Source of the DNA: Flaccisagitta enflata
Lineage: Eukaryota; Chaetognatha; Sagittoidea; Aphragmophora
Direction of reading: 5' to 3'
DNA length: 64,000 nucleotides
Assembly: GCA_965153355.1 (NCBI GenBank)
Contig: OZ231126.1
Location: 37,820,001-37,884,000, forward strand
The notes under the pieces were generated by a model. It was not told where the DNA came from. It saw only the letters and a list, made by a program, of their open reading frames with translations, and did not search any database. Each line of letters begins with the position of its first letter. Within the stretch, counting starts at the first letter, position 1. A program made the translations under genes and the position numbers. Of this stretch, positions 1-11,262 are shown piece by piece.

Positions 1-80
1 CACTGTCCTTTGGTCGGTTGGTCGGTCGATCAGTCGGTCGGTTGATTGGTCGGTTGGTCAGTTGGTCAGTAAAACTCATG
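1..80 (-). mobile_element. Family A/D element fragment cut by window edge
   Basis: This stretch is a degenerate GGTCGGTT/GGTCAGTT tetranucleotide tract of the kind that forms the core of the A-D elements. Neither terminus is visible because the window starts inside it. The GGTC strand being on top implies the minus orientation. Confidence 0.5.
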
Positions 81-507
81 TATATGTCCCCTGCACACGC
101 ACACGTGACAATTTTTCATTACTTTATATGGACCCTGAAAACGAAAAAGGACTGCCTGACTCAAGTATGTGCTCCTCTCCAAGATTTTTTTCAAGTACCC
201 CCTGCCTTAGTGTCAGTCGATTTCATCTTGCCTGTGCATCTGCCAGTCTCTATCAATCTGCTTCCCTCTCTAGTTTTCTTTCTTTTTCTATTGTCCGGTA
301 ATGTAAATATAAGCCCCTGTCTCTGTTCGCCCACATAACTAATACCCAACTTTTCTTTTCTTTTCTTTTCTTTTTAATGTGTTTTTTATTTTTAGATGTG
401 TGTTACACAGGCCGTTTTGGTCTGCCTGCCCTTCGACCTCACTGCCTATTTGTTTGACTGACAGACTCCGTCAGTCGCACTGTTCGTAGATCTCCATCTC
501 TAATATA
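81..507. other. Unassigned spacer
   Basis: No gene or RNA is recognised. It holds a short (TTTTC)n run near 353-372 and otherwise unique AT-rich sequence. The open frames crossing it have no domain character. Confidence 0.6.
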
Positions 508-1323
508 CAGTGGACTACCGCATTTTCGTCACCTGATTTAACGACATTTTGGATTTAACAGCCAAGATTCTTTGGTCCCAAATCTTTACAGGCTTTTGTA
601 ATGTTAATTTTACTCGATTTTACAACACCTGATTTAACATCCAAACCTGATTTATAGTCGTTGATTTTAAGTCCCATGAATGACCTTATGCTGATTTAGT
701 GACATCAATTAAAGAAATTGATAATTTTCTTTAATCTAAAATTTTGATTTTTTTACCAAGTCGCAATATAAGAAAAGGAAATAAGTAAGAAATAAACACA
801 CAAATATTTGCAATAAGAACTGAAAAATTATACATAAGGACCTCAGCTCCTCTCTGAACTTTCTTTTTTGGTATTTCTCTTTGCCTCTTGGGATGATTTC
901 TAAAGTGACAGTCAAAAATCTAGGCAAAATTATTGTTCTTTGCAAGCTTGCACTGTAACTCTATCATGAAGAAAAACTTAGGGTCAGACATAGACATTTT
1001 AAAAAATGATGCCATATCATGGACTAAGAGGTTTCTGATGAATTTTGTTTGAAATAATTTGATATAAAATTTATTAAATGTGATATTTTTCAATATGCAA
1101 ATATGTTATACTAATACTAAAAGAGGCTATCTTTTATTCTATGTCAGGTATGTTGGCCAGTTGCACAAAAACTATAAAGAATGCATATACAAACATATGA
1201 AAGTATATTTCAAAACTATTTTAACTAAGTGCATCTAAAACTATAAATTCGATTTAACAACACTCGGATTTAACAACCAAAATTCCCCAGTCCCTTCAAG
1301 GTCGTTAAATCGGGTTCCCACTG
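508..1323. mobile_element. MITE, Tc1/mariner-pogo-like, TA target duplication
   Basis: The left end reads CAGTGGACTACCGC and the right end, inverted, CAGTGGGAACCCG. Both continue into GATTTAACGAC and GGATTTAAC boxes, giving imperfect inverted arms of about 100 bp. TA dinucleotides flank at 506-507 and 1324-1325. CAGT ends with a TA duplication are typical of pogo/Tigger-type DNA transposons; the assignment to that group is inference. The AT-rich interior shows no transposase frame, so it is a non-autonomous derivative. Confidence 0.8.
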
Positions 1324-1386
1324 TACTCTGTCTCGCTGTCTGTCTCCCTATCTCTCTCTTTTTCCCTGTCTCTCTCAGTATCTGTC

Positions 1387-1387
<1 letters not shown>

Positions 1388-1417
<30 letters not shown>

Positions 1418-1425
1418 CTTTCTCT

Positions 1426-1472
<47 letters not shown>
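1388..1472. repeat. Compound microsatellite (TGTC)n-(TC)n
   Basis: About seven TGTC units are followed by CTTT transitions and about 19 TC units. The tract starts 65 bp after the right end of the MITE. Confidence 0.95.
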
Positions 1473-1476
<4 letters not shown>

Positions 1477-1718
1477 TTCCTCTTCATCGCCCTCTTATCT
1501 CATATATGCACATGGTGATGATGGCACGACACTGAAAGCTTCAGACAAGGCCATTACCTGGACACTCGAAAGCCAACGGCCCTCGTCTGCCTATCTTCCT
1601 ATCATTTCCTAATCCTCTCTCTTCCTCTCCTCCCTCCCTTCCCGCTCCTCCGTTTTGAGGTGTCCTCCTTCACTTTTTATCGGTTGCTCCCTTTGGTTTC
1701 TTTTCTGTTTTTCTGTCT

Positions 1719-1881
1719 TATTCACGGGACTCAATACCGCACTTTGTTGGTCGGTCCGTACGTTTGTTCGTCCGTCCATCTGTTCCCACACACGTTATTC
1801 CGTCAGTCTGTTATCTCCCTCAGCTTTTACTTTTCTTGCCCAACCGTACGCCACTAGTATCAGTCGTGTATCCGGCCTTGC
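1719..1881 (-). mobile_element. Family A element, degenerate
   Basis: Read on the top strand it runs hairpin remnant (ACGGGACTCAATACCGC), TTGGTCGGTCCG tetranucleotide core, TTGCCCAACCGTACGCCACT, then CGTGTATCCGGCCTTG, the inverted 5' terminus of family A. The 3' hairpin has decayed. An open frame runs through but is explained by the repeat. Confidence 0.8.
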
Positions 1882-1945
1882 TTTCTTACTCTCTACCTTT
1901 TTGCCTTACTTCTGCGATGAAGCTGTGTTTCTGATTGTGCGTATC

Positions 1946-1947
<2 letters not shown>

Positions 1948-1995
<48 letters not shown>
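1948..1995. repeat. (TC)n microsatellite
   Basis: Uninterrupted CT dinucleotide tract of about 24 units. Confidence 0.97.
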
Positions 1996-1998
<3 letters not shown>

Positions 1999-2576
1999 CG
2001 AGTTAAGCTGTTCCGTCTATACGTTTAGGTGCTGCTCCAATTCTTTTAATTGGGAGAAATGCAAGAATTTATAAGTCAGATTATGATTTCTCCTAAAGAA
2101 ATGCTAGAGGTAAGCTGAATTTATCTTATGACGAGCGATATTTGTTTACAACGGGTCTGCTTTGGTTGCTATACTTTATGTTATATTATATTAAGTTAAA
2201 TTGATGAGTAAAATGGCAATGTGATTTCTCTTTTTGAAATTCAGCACCCTGGGCACTTTATTAGGCAAAAAAACACATACATGCATGTATCTGTAGTGTA
2301 TGTGAATATGATGTAATAAAATGCTTATTCTATATGAATGTCCGTGCTCTTTCAAGATAATCTGTTTGAAAAATGTTACTGTTTGGATAATTGTATGAAA
2401 GGATGATCAGTTGCACTCTTCGTACATGTGCGTGAAAAAGGGGTTGTAAGCCGATGTGTGTTCACGTGATTTAGAAGTTATCTCACCAATGATCTCTTTC
2501 ATTTTCATTCACGTACCTTTTTTTCTGCGCTGGAGGCTATTGTGCGACGCGTTGCGACCTTCGTCTCTTTTTCATA
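1996..2576. other. Unassigned AT-rich spacer
   Basis: No gene, RNA or repeat family recognised between the TC tract and the giant family A element. Confidence 0.6.
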
Positions 2577-2679
2577 AACAAGGCCAACACCTATAAGTCG
2601 CGTGCAGGACAAAAATAACTGAACTGACCTGACTCCTTATTGTATCTTTTTATCGAAAATCAGACTTAAAAGCAACCCA

Positions 2680-3260
2680 AAACAGACCCAAACAAAACTC
2701 AAACCAGACTCAAACCAGACTCAAACCAGACTCAAACCAGACTCAAACCAGAATTAAACCAGACCGAAACCAGACCTAATTCAGACATAAACCAGACATA
2801 AACCAGATTTAAGCCAGACTCAAACCAGACTCAAACCAGACTCAAACCAGACTCAAACCAGACTCAAACCAGACTCAAACCAGACTCAAACCAGACTCAA
2901 ACCAGATTCAAACCAGACTTAAACCAGACCGAAACCAGGCTCAAACCAGGCTCAAACCAGGCTCAAACTAGAATCAAACCAGACTCAAACCAGACTCAAA
3001 CCAGACTCAAACCAGACTCAAACCAGACTCAAACAAGAATTAAACCAGACCAAAACCAGACCAAAACCAGACCTAAATCAGACCTAAATCAGACCTAAAT
3101 CAAACAAAAACCAGACACAAACCAGACATACACCAGACCTAACCCAGACCTAAACCAGACATAAATCAGACATGAACCAGTCTTAAACCAGACTTAAACC
3201 AGACTTAAACCAGACTTAAACCAGACTTAAACCAGACTTAAACCAGACTTAAACCATACT
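2680..3260. repeat. Minisatellite, 11-bp unit CAAACCAGACT
   Basis: About 50 copies of an 11-bp unit with variants such as TAAACCAGACT, CAAACCAGGCT and AAAACCAGACC. Runs of identical variants, such as the stretches of TAAACCAGACT near 3185-3250, indicate local unit duplication. Confidence 0.95.
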
Positions 3261-3279
3261 TATCTTCAATATCATTTTA

Positions 3280-3420
3280 ACCAGCAGACTTAAACCAGCA
3301 GACTTAAACCATTAGACCTGCAGACTTAAACCATTAGATTTAAACCAGCAGACTTCAACCAGCAGACTTTAACCAGCAGACTTTAACCAGCAGACTTTAA
3401 CCAGCAGACTTTAACCAAAA
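3280..3420. repeat. Minisatellite transition block, CAGCAGACTTTAAC units
   Basis: Units of 14-15 bp (ACCAGCAGACTTTA and relatives) bridge the upstream CAAACCAGACT array and the downstream ACCAAAATG array, sharing ACCA with both. The gradation suggests one array changed into the next rather than separate origins. Confidence 0.85.
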
Positions 3421-4448
3421 TGACCAAAAATTACCAAAAATGACCAAAAATGACCAAAATGACCAAAATGACCAAAATGACCAAAGATGACCAAAGATGA
3501 CCAAAAATGACCAAGAATGACCAATATAGCCAAAATGACCAAAATGATCAAAATGACCAAAATGACCAAAATGACCAAAATGACCAAAATGTCCAAATGA
3601 CCAAATGACCAAAAACCAAAATGACCAAAATGACCAAATGACCAAAACGACCAAAATGACCAAAATGACCAAAATGACCAAAATTATCAAAGTGACCTAA
3701 ATGACCTAAATGACCTCAAATGACCTGAAAAGTCCAAATGACCAAAATGACCAAAATGACCAAAATGACCAATAATGACCAAAATGATACAAAATGACCC
3801 AAGATGACCAAAATGACCAAATGACCAAAATGATCAAAATGACCAAAATTGATCAAAATGACCAAATGACCAAAATGACCAAATGACCAAAATGATCAAA
3901 AGACCAAAATGACAAAAATGATCAAAATAGCCAAAATGTCCAAAAATGACACAAATGACCCAAATGACCCCTATGACCCAAAATGACCAAAATGATCAAT
4001 ATGACCAAAATTGATCAAAATGACCAAATGACCAATATGACCAAAATGAACAAATGACCAAAATGACCAAAAATGACCAAAAATGACCGAAATGACAAAA
4101 ATGATCAAAAATAACCAGAAATGACCCAAATGATCAAAATGATCAAAATGATCAAAATGACCAAAATGACCAAAATGGCCAAATGACGAAAATGATCAAA
4201 ATGACCAAAAATGACCAAAAATGATCAAAAATGATTAAAAATGATTAGAAATGATTAGAAATGATTATGAATGATCACAAACGACCAAAAATGACCAAAA
4301 ATGACCAAAAATGACCAAAATGACCAAAATGACCAAAATGACCAAAATGACCAAAATGACCAAAAATGACCAAAAATGACCAAATGACTAAAAGCACCAA
4401 AATGACCAAAAATGACTAAAAGCAACCAAAATGACCAAAAACGACACA
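3412..4448. repeat. Minisatellite, 9-10-bp unit ATGACCAAA
   Basis: Roughly 100 units of ATGACCAAA(A) with many single-base variants (ATGATCAAA, ATGACCTAA, ATGACCCAA). On the minus strand it translates to a GHFGHF-like low-complexity peptide, which I do not regard as coding. Confidence 0.95.
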
Positions 4449-4553
4449 AAAAGCAAACTGGAGGACCGACCGACCGACGGACCGACCGACCGACCGACCG
4501 ACCGACGGACAGAGCGGGTTGTAGAGTCGCGTGCACGCGACTAAAAAAAAAAA

Positions 4554-5294
4554 ACTTGTAATCAAAGCTCTTTCTTCCCCGCGGCATACCCAAGCGAAAG
4601 CCTATTCAATTTTAAAAACAAGACCGCATCTCATCGTGCCAATCAGTAGAACAGTTCACGTACATTTCTGTAAAGACGCTAGGAAAAAATTTTAAAAGTA
4701 TCTTTTTCTTGGGGGGGGGGGGCGTTGGAAGTGCACGGTAATATGAGCAGTTATGGAGGCAAGGTTGGTCCATATTATCAAAAGAATGGATAGATAAGCC
4801 GACCAACGGACATAATGACAAAAGATCAAGGCCATCTGCGATTCTGCGTGCAATATAAACGGCGTACGGCAGAAATATTGCCAGAGCAGTCAGGCTTTCT
4901 TCTTTGTCTGACAAACTGTGTATGATGAACAAAATTGAGAACTGTTACACAAAAAATGATGATTTTCGGCAAAGAATGCAGATTTTTTTTTTCATTTTTC
5001 ATTGAATCTATGTCAATCAGCAAGTGGTGTTTGACATCGGGGATGTCAGCTACGCCCTGACATTCCTCTTCATACGTCGCTGGTTAGGCTTGATATCTCC
5101 ACGCCATTGGTGTTTGCGACAAGTAACCCATTCAACAATTTTCCGCTCAGTGTGTTTTTTTTTTTTTTTGGACGGCCAAAACCAAAACCTTGTTTGCCTT
5201 CTTCAATCTCCTCTGTTTGCCTCCTTCCATTCAGCTTCAATTTTTCATCTTATTCTTTCCTTCTTTTTATTGTTTTTGCTCTTCCTTTTGCCCA
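4554..5294. other. Unassigned spacer
   Basis: Mostly unique sequence with an 11-base G run near 4712 and T runs. No recognisable gene. Minus-strand frames across 4612-5023 show no conserved motif that I recognise. Confidence 0.55.
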
Positions 5295-5547
5295 TTTTGT
5301 TCTTTTTGTTTTCTTTTTGTTTTCTTTTGTTTTCTTTTGTTTTCTTTTGTTTTCTTTTGTTTTCTTTTTGTTTTCTTTTGTTTTCTTTTGTTTTCTTTTG
5401 TTTTCTTTGTTTTCTTTTGTTTTCTTTTTTTTTCTTTTGTTTTCTTTTGTTTTCTTTTTGTTTTCTTTTTGTTTTCTTTTGTTTTCTTTTTGTTTTCTTT
5501 TGTTTTCTTTTTGTTTTTCTTTTTTTTTTTTGTTTTGTTTTGTTGTT

Positions 5548-5624
<77 letters not shown>
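5295..5624. repeat. (TTTTC/TTTTG)n followed by (GTT)n
   Basis: About 230 bp of alternating TTTTC and TTTTG pentamers (10-bp period) passes into about 30 GTT units at 5531-5624. All frames through it are low complexity (poly-F/L, poly-Q on the reverse strand). Confidence 0.95.
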
Positions 5625-5649
5625 CTTCTGCCTCTTCTGCTTCTTCTTC

Positions 5650-6755
5650 TAATTTTTTTCTTTTTCTTTACTATTTTTTCTTTTCCCTCTTCTTTTATCA
5701 TCCCTCTGTAGCATCTTATTCTCTTTTCTTGCTGTTCTCTGTCACCTCTCTCATTCCTCAGACCACAAGTCCACACAAAACTTGTGTCTCGTCTTTTTGC
5801 TCCTTCACGCAAGCGAGATGTAGTGTTGGGTCACGCCATGAAGAGCGGGTAAGGATGGTTCATGAAGAAAAGGATTAATTTTATCTATCTAAACTGTTGA
5901 CAAAGAGCGTGATCTTTCCCGCCCGTTGGGGTCAAAGGTCAAGCACAGAGATCAAGTTCATAGTCGAGAGTGAACCTTGAGCAGAGGCGCACTCTCGATA
6001 TTCTTCTAGACTCAGAGAATGGATGGATAAGGAAGGAGGAGAGAGGGCGGCGGGTTGGGGACAGAAAGAGCGGGGGGGGTTAAGCAGTTATGTAAGACAG
6101 AAATGGAAAGCGCCTTGAAGCGCCTTGATGGCCGTTTTCGTCGAACAATATTGGGGTTAAAGAAAAAAAAGAATGACAACGCGATTCAAATTGATATTTT
6201 TCTTTAAAAGGTAACATCAGCTATGGCATTACATTTTCAAAATATAGAAATTACGCATGTGGTCATATTCGGCAGACGCTAGGAAATAAGAAAAATTACA
6301 TGATAAACGACAACAGCATTTTAGACAGAAACGAAACATACAAAAACCAACGGCCAACACCAACGAAAAACGTCGCACCCTCCATACAGCTCAGCATAAC
6401 AAATGTAAGATTTGATTGAGGTATCGTCTGATAGCCATCTGAATATTGAAATAGGAATCTATCTGATTATGTGTGTAAAATTACCACTGCTTGGATAGCC
6501 TCTTTGGGCACACTGTGCAATCGGCAACGCCTGCGCGGTGCAGATGGCCTTTTTCCAGCTCTGGTCTCTTCTCTACTGTTCAAACATTGACGTACGTTGT
6601 TTCCTCCTCCAAAATTACCGCGGAAAAGGAACCATGTTTTTTTTTCCTTTCGCAATCTGGTGGCCATCAACGTTACTTTACTTTGTCTCTGTCTATCATT
6701 CTATTTCATTCTAATCTCTGTCGCTCTTTATCAGCTGAAAAATCTCTGTCGCTGC
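5650..6755. other. Unassigned spacer
   Basis: Mixed unique sequence, G-rich near 6030-6080. No coding exon, RNA or repeat family recognised. Confidence 0.55.

Positions 6756-6812
<57 letters not shown>
6756..6812. repeat. Compound microsatellite (TGTC)n-(TC)n
   Basis: About nine TCTG units followed by about nine TC units, same order as at 1388. Confidence 0.95.
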
Positions 6813-6967
6813 CATTATTTTCTGTTGTTCCCTACTCATTTTCAGCAGACGCCTGTAGATTTTTCTGCCACAAGCCGCCCGATTCACTTTGGGATGACAG
6901 CTGACCAGCTCTCACTATCCTTTGAAAAAGCGCATCGTACTTTCATGGTCATAAGATCATCTTCAAA

Positions 6968-7185
6968 ATACAGGCCAGATATACGGCTAATAAGTAGTCG
7001 CTGGCGGGTGGGCAGGGGCAGTAATGCTGGTGAGTAAGGGCAGTAATGCAGGTGGGCAGGGGCAGTTTGTGGATGGGCAGAGGCTGTAACGCTCAGAAAT
7101 TCTTCAGCCTATTCGTCAACCAAATTTCCACGTTACCGTCAGACAGACATACCTATCCACCTACTCCCATACCTACGAACAGCAA
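6968..7185 (+). mobile_element. Family B element, 3' end lost
   Basis: It begins ACAGGCCAGATATACGGC, then TAAGTAGTCGCTGGCGGG, three GGTGGGCAGGGGCAG-type repeats, the TCAGCCTATTCGTC segment and an ACCTACC/CAGACAGACAT core. The terminal hairpin seen in other family B copies is absent. Confidence 0.85.
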
Positions 7186-7829
7186 TTCAAATAGACCCCA
7201 ATAGATCCTATAGTCCATCGTAGCGTGCTTGTCAAAACTGCGTCTGTTACAGTAAATTCCTGAAACGTAAAAATGATAAGCATCAAATTCGTTAAAGAAA
7301 AGCAAGGTTAGTCACTTAGCGCGCGATTCAAGTTGTGTGTGGTTGGTCAGGGACTGTGATAAAACAAAGATTGATAAAAAGGTTTCATTCAAATCCCAGA
7401 TTTCAAGATAAAAATGGGATATAGTCATATAAGCGCTCATTGGAAACTGGTTTGAATGTTTATCAAACAGACTGATTTTAAAATGAAGCAAAAATGTCAT
7501 TTAACTCATTTTAAATGGAATCGAGTTGCACATCGTCCTGTTTCTATTGACAACAACACCATGGTCTTAATTATGGTAAACATGCGTTGTTAGTCGTTGA
7601 CGCAGATTTTATCCCAAACTTCAATGTTTGAAATTAGTACGCTGTCTCTTGTCTATCTCTCTTCTGAGCCGTGACTATCTTTTATTTCAAGTTTTGACTC
7701 ACGTTTGGTTGTCTGCTCTGTTTGATACCCTCACAGTCTCTCTGTCACTCTAACACTCTGAGTTTGAGTCTCAGTCACTGTCTCTGTCTCCTTTCTCCCT
7801 CTGTCTCCTCTCTCCCTCTCTTTCCTTAA

Positions 7830-7830
<1 letters not shown>
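7186..7830. other. Unassigned spacer
   Basis: Unique AT-rich sequence with no recognised gene. Confidence 0.55.

Positions 7831-7857
<27 letters not shown>
7831..7857. repeat. (TC)n microsatellite
   Basis: Short uninterrupted CT tract of about 13 units. Confidence 0.95.
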
Positions 7858-7861
<4 letters not shown>

Positions 7862-8011
7862 GGTGACACATCCTCCTGGAAATAAACTCCACCCTTGCCA
7901 TGGTTGGGTCAAAAGCAAAAATCGCAATTCGGATTTGGCATAAACATTTCCTGCAACATGAATAAATGGTACCGACGGTTTCACTGCTCCCGCTGCTCGC
8001 TCACAAGTTAT

Positions 8012-8029
8012 TGTCTGTCTGTCTGTCTA

Positions 8030-8086
<57 letters not shown>
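8012..8086. repeat. (TGTC)n microsatellite
   Basis: About 18 TGTC units with one A interruption. Confidence 0.95.
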
Positions 8087-8204
8087 AGGTCTCTAGCTCT
8101 CTTTCTATTTTTACTTTGTTCTTCCCTTGTCGAGAATCGTCTGTTTGTTTAAATGATTCTATGATTGTTAGATTATTGTAAGGTGCATCATTGCCGCTTA
8201 TGCT

Positions 8205-8348
8205 GTCTGTTAGTCTATTTGTCTGTCTGTCAATCTGTCTGTCAGTCTGTCTTTCTGTATTTCTGTCCGTCTGTTTTTCTCTTTGTCAATACGTCTGTTT
8301 TATTGTCCCTACTTTGCTCACCGTCACCATCTCTCTGTCTCCATCCTT

Positions 8349-8386
<38 letters not shown>

Positions 8387-8395
8387 CTCTCTCTC
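8205..8395. repeat. (TGTC)n then (TC)n, separated by 90 bp
   Basis: Imperfect TGTC units at 8214-8275 and an uninterrupted TC tract at 8352-8395, the same order on the pyrimidine strand as at the other compound tracts. Confidence 0.9.
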
Positions 8396-8445
8396 AACAT
8401 ATTGGCGCATGACAGCAGACGTCGGCCGCACTTGCACGGTGACAC

Positions 8446-8925
8446 CACTTTCCAAGCCTCACTATGAACTGAAACCATGAAATATCATTTTATGGAAAAG
8501 AAAATTATCAGAAGGTCTCAGATTCGATTTTTGTAAGTCTGAAAATTTACATTCATAAAAGAAAGTAATAAATGATTAAAACTAATTGGTAGATTATTAG
8601 ACGCTGTGATATGAAATTGTATGTTTTGAGAGAGAAATTGTCACATCCAGTGTCAGTCTCCTAGTCACTGTCAAGAACATCTTCACAAAAGGAGAGAGTG
8701 GCAAAAGAGGTACATAGTTAGCGGTGCCCAATACCCAATACCCTCAAGTCCCCTATCTATCACTTTCCAAGCCTCACTATGAACTGAAACCATGGAACAT
8801 CATTTTATAAAAAAAAAGAGAAAAATTTCAAAAAGTCTTAAATTCGTTTTTTAAGTCTGAAAATTTACATGCATAAAGGAAAATAATAAATGATCAAAAC
8901 TCATAGATAAATAATTAGATAAACT
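8446..8925. repeat. Partial tandem duplication, period about 315 bp
   Basis: CACTTTCCAAGCCTCACTAT begins at 8446 and again at 8761. The two copies stay alignable for about 160 bp (AACTGAAACCATG, AAGTCTGAAAATTTACAT, AATAAATGAT). The 8600-8760 half has its homologue at 10273 instead. Confidence 0.88.
8600..8760 (+). repeat. Dispersed 165-bp repeat, copy 1
   Basis: It matches 10273-10437 through GATATGAAATTGTA, GAGAGAGAAATTGTCACAT, TTCACAAAAGGA and AGTTAGCGGTGCCCAATACC. The last motif recurs at the start of the family E elements. Confidence 0.9.
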
Positions 8926-9520
8926 TTTTGAGAGCTTGTAACTGATGAAATCTGTCCATCTCTGCTTTATCAGGTAATTGCTACTGTTGGACAAATACAA
9001 AAGCATTTCTATATTTTTTTCCACTTGATCATGAAATTTTGCTATTCATTATCTGCTAAGATGTTGAAATAATTCAAGAAAATCAGTTCCTGGCGATTAC
9101 GTAACTGTTTTTCAAGGGTCTTTCTACTGTTGGATGATTCTTTATTTTTTTTTCATTTTTCTCTCTTGATTTGTTTTTTTAGCCTTGCTACATATGCCCC
9201 AGTGTCTCTGCAATTTAGGGCATCATACTTTGATGTAGACATCAATATAGATAAATGTGGAGTAGAACAATCAACTTGTGAGAGTCCTTGATATATGATT
9301 GCTACAAAACAAAATCATATAATGCGATTGATAGTATTTGTTTTTCATGGATTTTTCACATGTTTTCTGTTTGTGCTGGTCGGCGTCATAGTGCGCCCAT
9401 TCTTTCTTCTCTTGAGAATCTCCGCTTTCAGGACTTTTTCAATTTTCCTTCTTTACTTCGCCTCGCTGGGCTTTCACTCTCCCGAGCTCTCTTCACTCTC
9501 TTTGCCTGTCTCAGAGGCCG
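8926..9520. other. Unassigned spacer
   Basis: Unique AT-rich sequence. Plus-strand frames from 9288 lead straight into the TGTC tract and are not credible genes. Confidence 0.55.
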
Positions 9521-9521
9521 C

Positions 9522-9692
9522 TGGTCTGTCTGTCTGCCTGCCTGCCTGCCTGCCTGCCTTTCTGTCTCTTTGTCTGTCGGTATGTCGGTCTGTCTTTCTG
9601 TCTGTTTGTCTGACTTTCTTTTTGTTTGTCTGTCTTTCTGTCTGTCTGTCTGACTGTGTGTCTGTCTGTCTGTCTGTGTCTGTCTGTCTGCC

Positions 9693-9730
<38 letters not shown>

Positions 9731-9753
9731 CCTGTCTGTCTGTCTGTCTGTCT
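9522..9753. repeat. (TGTC)n/(TGCC)n microsatellite
   Basis: About 230 bp of TGTC with a TGCC block at its left end and scattered TTTC and TGTG variants. Confidence 0.95.
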
Positions 9754-10015
9754 AGGCTTTCACTGTCCCTTGCTTTCTTTAGTCTCTTTGTCTATTTGTC
9801 TTTCTGTGTAGCACTGTAAATGTTTCTCGGTGCACATCTGTTTGTCTGTCTTTCTGTCTGTCTCGCTTAACTCTCTGCCTTCCCTTTGTTTTTTTGTCGC
9901 TGGCCAAACGACTCTATACGAGGTTGTGTTCAAAGGAAAGAGATAGAAGGTCTGTAACAAGTTTTGAACGAAGCGAGAAAAAAAAAAGTTGACTGAAATA
10001 GTGATTTTTTAGCAT

Positions 10016-10156
10016 TATTGCCCCTGCCCAGTAATATTACATCACCGCCCTTCCCCATATTGGCCCTGCTGACCCGCATTACTGCCCCTGCCCAACCAAC
10101 AGCGAATACTTATTGGCCGTGTATCCGGCCTGTTGACCATGTATCCGTCCTTGTTT
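10016..10156 (-). mobile_element. Family B 5' fragment
   Basis: Top strand carries CATTACTGCCCCTGCCCAAC, CTTATTGGCC and GTGTATCCGGCCTG, the inverted 5' end of family B, followed by a second partial terminus (ACCATGTATCCGTCCTTG). This looks like two 5' ends joined, the hairpin side being lost. Confidence 0.8.
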
Positions 10157-10272
10157 TTTCTCTTTTTCCGGCATCAAATTTGACTGACTGTCATCAATCT
10201 TTTTCTTCGAATAGGGAGATGCCGTTCCCTATCTTCTTGTTCGTCGGGTGAGACTGATTGCATGTCATGTTC

Positions 10273-10437
10273 CCAGACGCTATGATATGAAATTGTACGC
10301 CTTGAGAGAGAAATTGTCACATTCAGTGTCAGTCTCATAGTCATTGTCAAGAACACCTTCACAAAAGGAAAGCGTGGCAAAACAGACACATAGTTAGCGG
10401 TGCCCAATACCCAATACCCTTAAGTCCCCTATCTATG
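10273..10437 (+). repeat. Dispersed 165-bp repeat, copy 2
   Basis: Homologue of 8600-8760 in direct orientation. It leads into a family E-like segment. Confidence 0.9.
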
Positions 10438-10765
10438 CTTACAGGGATGAGAGGACGTAAGCCCCCCTGTCAGATACACTCCACTTGTTGTAAAAGTCCA
10501 TAGGAAATGTTAACTAAGTACCAGATGGAATAAACAAGGCCAATTTAGCCACAAGATGTGCCATTGTGCCAGGTAAGGCCCACTCTGACCAAAATTCAAG
10601 CATTACGGTCCAAATTTTGGCTAAAAATCTGAATGCTGGCCTCAAAGATCCAGTTCCTTGCCTCAAAGAACCAGATCTCAGCCTTGGGGACCAAATTTAA
10701 GCCTTGGAGACCATCTCCAACAACCTGTCTCAATGGTACAGATCCCGGCCTCCGACACCATCTAT
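10438..10765 (+). repeat. Family E-like segment with degenerate minisatellite
   Basis: After the shared GCGGTGCCCAATACCC motif come about seven imperfect units of 20-27 bp containing GCCTCAAAGANCCAG or GCCTTGGNGACC. These resemble the GAGGCCTGATTTGG units of the family E copies at 18, 42 and 44.7 kb. No 3' terminus of family E is visible. Confidence 0.6.
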
Positions 10766-10904
10766 TCATGTTTTAGAGACTCGGTTGATGGCTAGACAGA
10801 TTGCGTCTATGTTCAAAATTTGTTTTCTTCTTCTAAGCCGCTGCCTTTGTCCCCTTAATTCTCAACTTAAATCACAACTGCTATCATTTTTTTTACGATA
10901 TGAG

Positions 10905-10982
10905 TCTACGATGGCTGAAATTATTAAGAACATTGTAGTCTATTTGCTATGGGTCTTCTCTATCTGTTTCAAAGACTTTGGA
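10905..10982 (+). repeat. Short dispersed repeat upstream of an element, copy 1
   Basis: GAAATTATTAAGAACATTGTAG followed by TTCTCTATCTGTTTCAAAGA aligns with 27078-27140. In both places it sits directly 5' of a family B or C element. Confidence 0.75.
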
Positions 10983-11262
10983 AAACAAGGTCATATACAT
11001 GACTAGTAATTATTCGCCTGCGGGTGGGCAGGGGCGGTAATGCGGATTGGCAGGGGCAGCATTCGGGTGGTTGGGGCTGCAATTTGGCTCGACAGGAGCC
11101 ATTATTCTCAGAATCTATTATTTCAGCCGATTTGGCATCATCCAAAGTTCCGTGTTACAGACCAACAGACCTACCTACCTACGGACCTACCTACAGACCT
11201 ATCTGCAGACCTACGAACACAACCTCTTATAAAACAGAGTCGCTCAGCAAGCGACTTAAAAG
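10983..11262 (+). mobile_element. Family B element, complete
   Basis: Begins AAACAAGGTCATATACATGA, then a GCCTGCGGGTGGGCAGGGGC block, TTTCAGCCGATTTGGCATCA, an ACCTACCTACGGACC core and CTCTTATAAAACAGAG. It ends with the hairpin AGTCGCTcagcAAGCGACT and TAAAAG. This is one of the most complete family B copies. Confidence 0.9.

Larger units (their letters stand above)
2577..4553 (+). mobile_element. Giant family A element swollen by internal minisatellites
   Basis: The left end is AAACAAGGCCAACACC followed by the box AAGTCGCGTGCAGGAC. The right end is a CCGA core, GGTTGTAGAG, the perfect 18-bp palindrome AGTCGCGTGCACGCGACT (4525-4542) and an A-run. These are both termini of family A in the right order and orientation, 1.98 kb apart instead of about 200 bp. 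The space between is filled almost entirely with tandem repeats. A second copy with the same left-end variant is at 31491-31803. The alternative is that two unrelated fragments flank an independent satellite. Confidence 0.75.

Noticed and set aside
3397-4593. GHFGHF-like and FWSFWS-like reverse-strand frames
   Set aside because: They arise from the 9-10-bp minisatellite inside the family A element.
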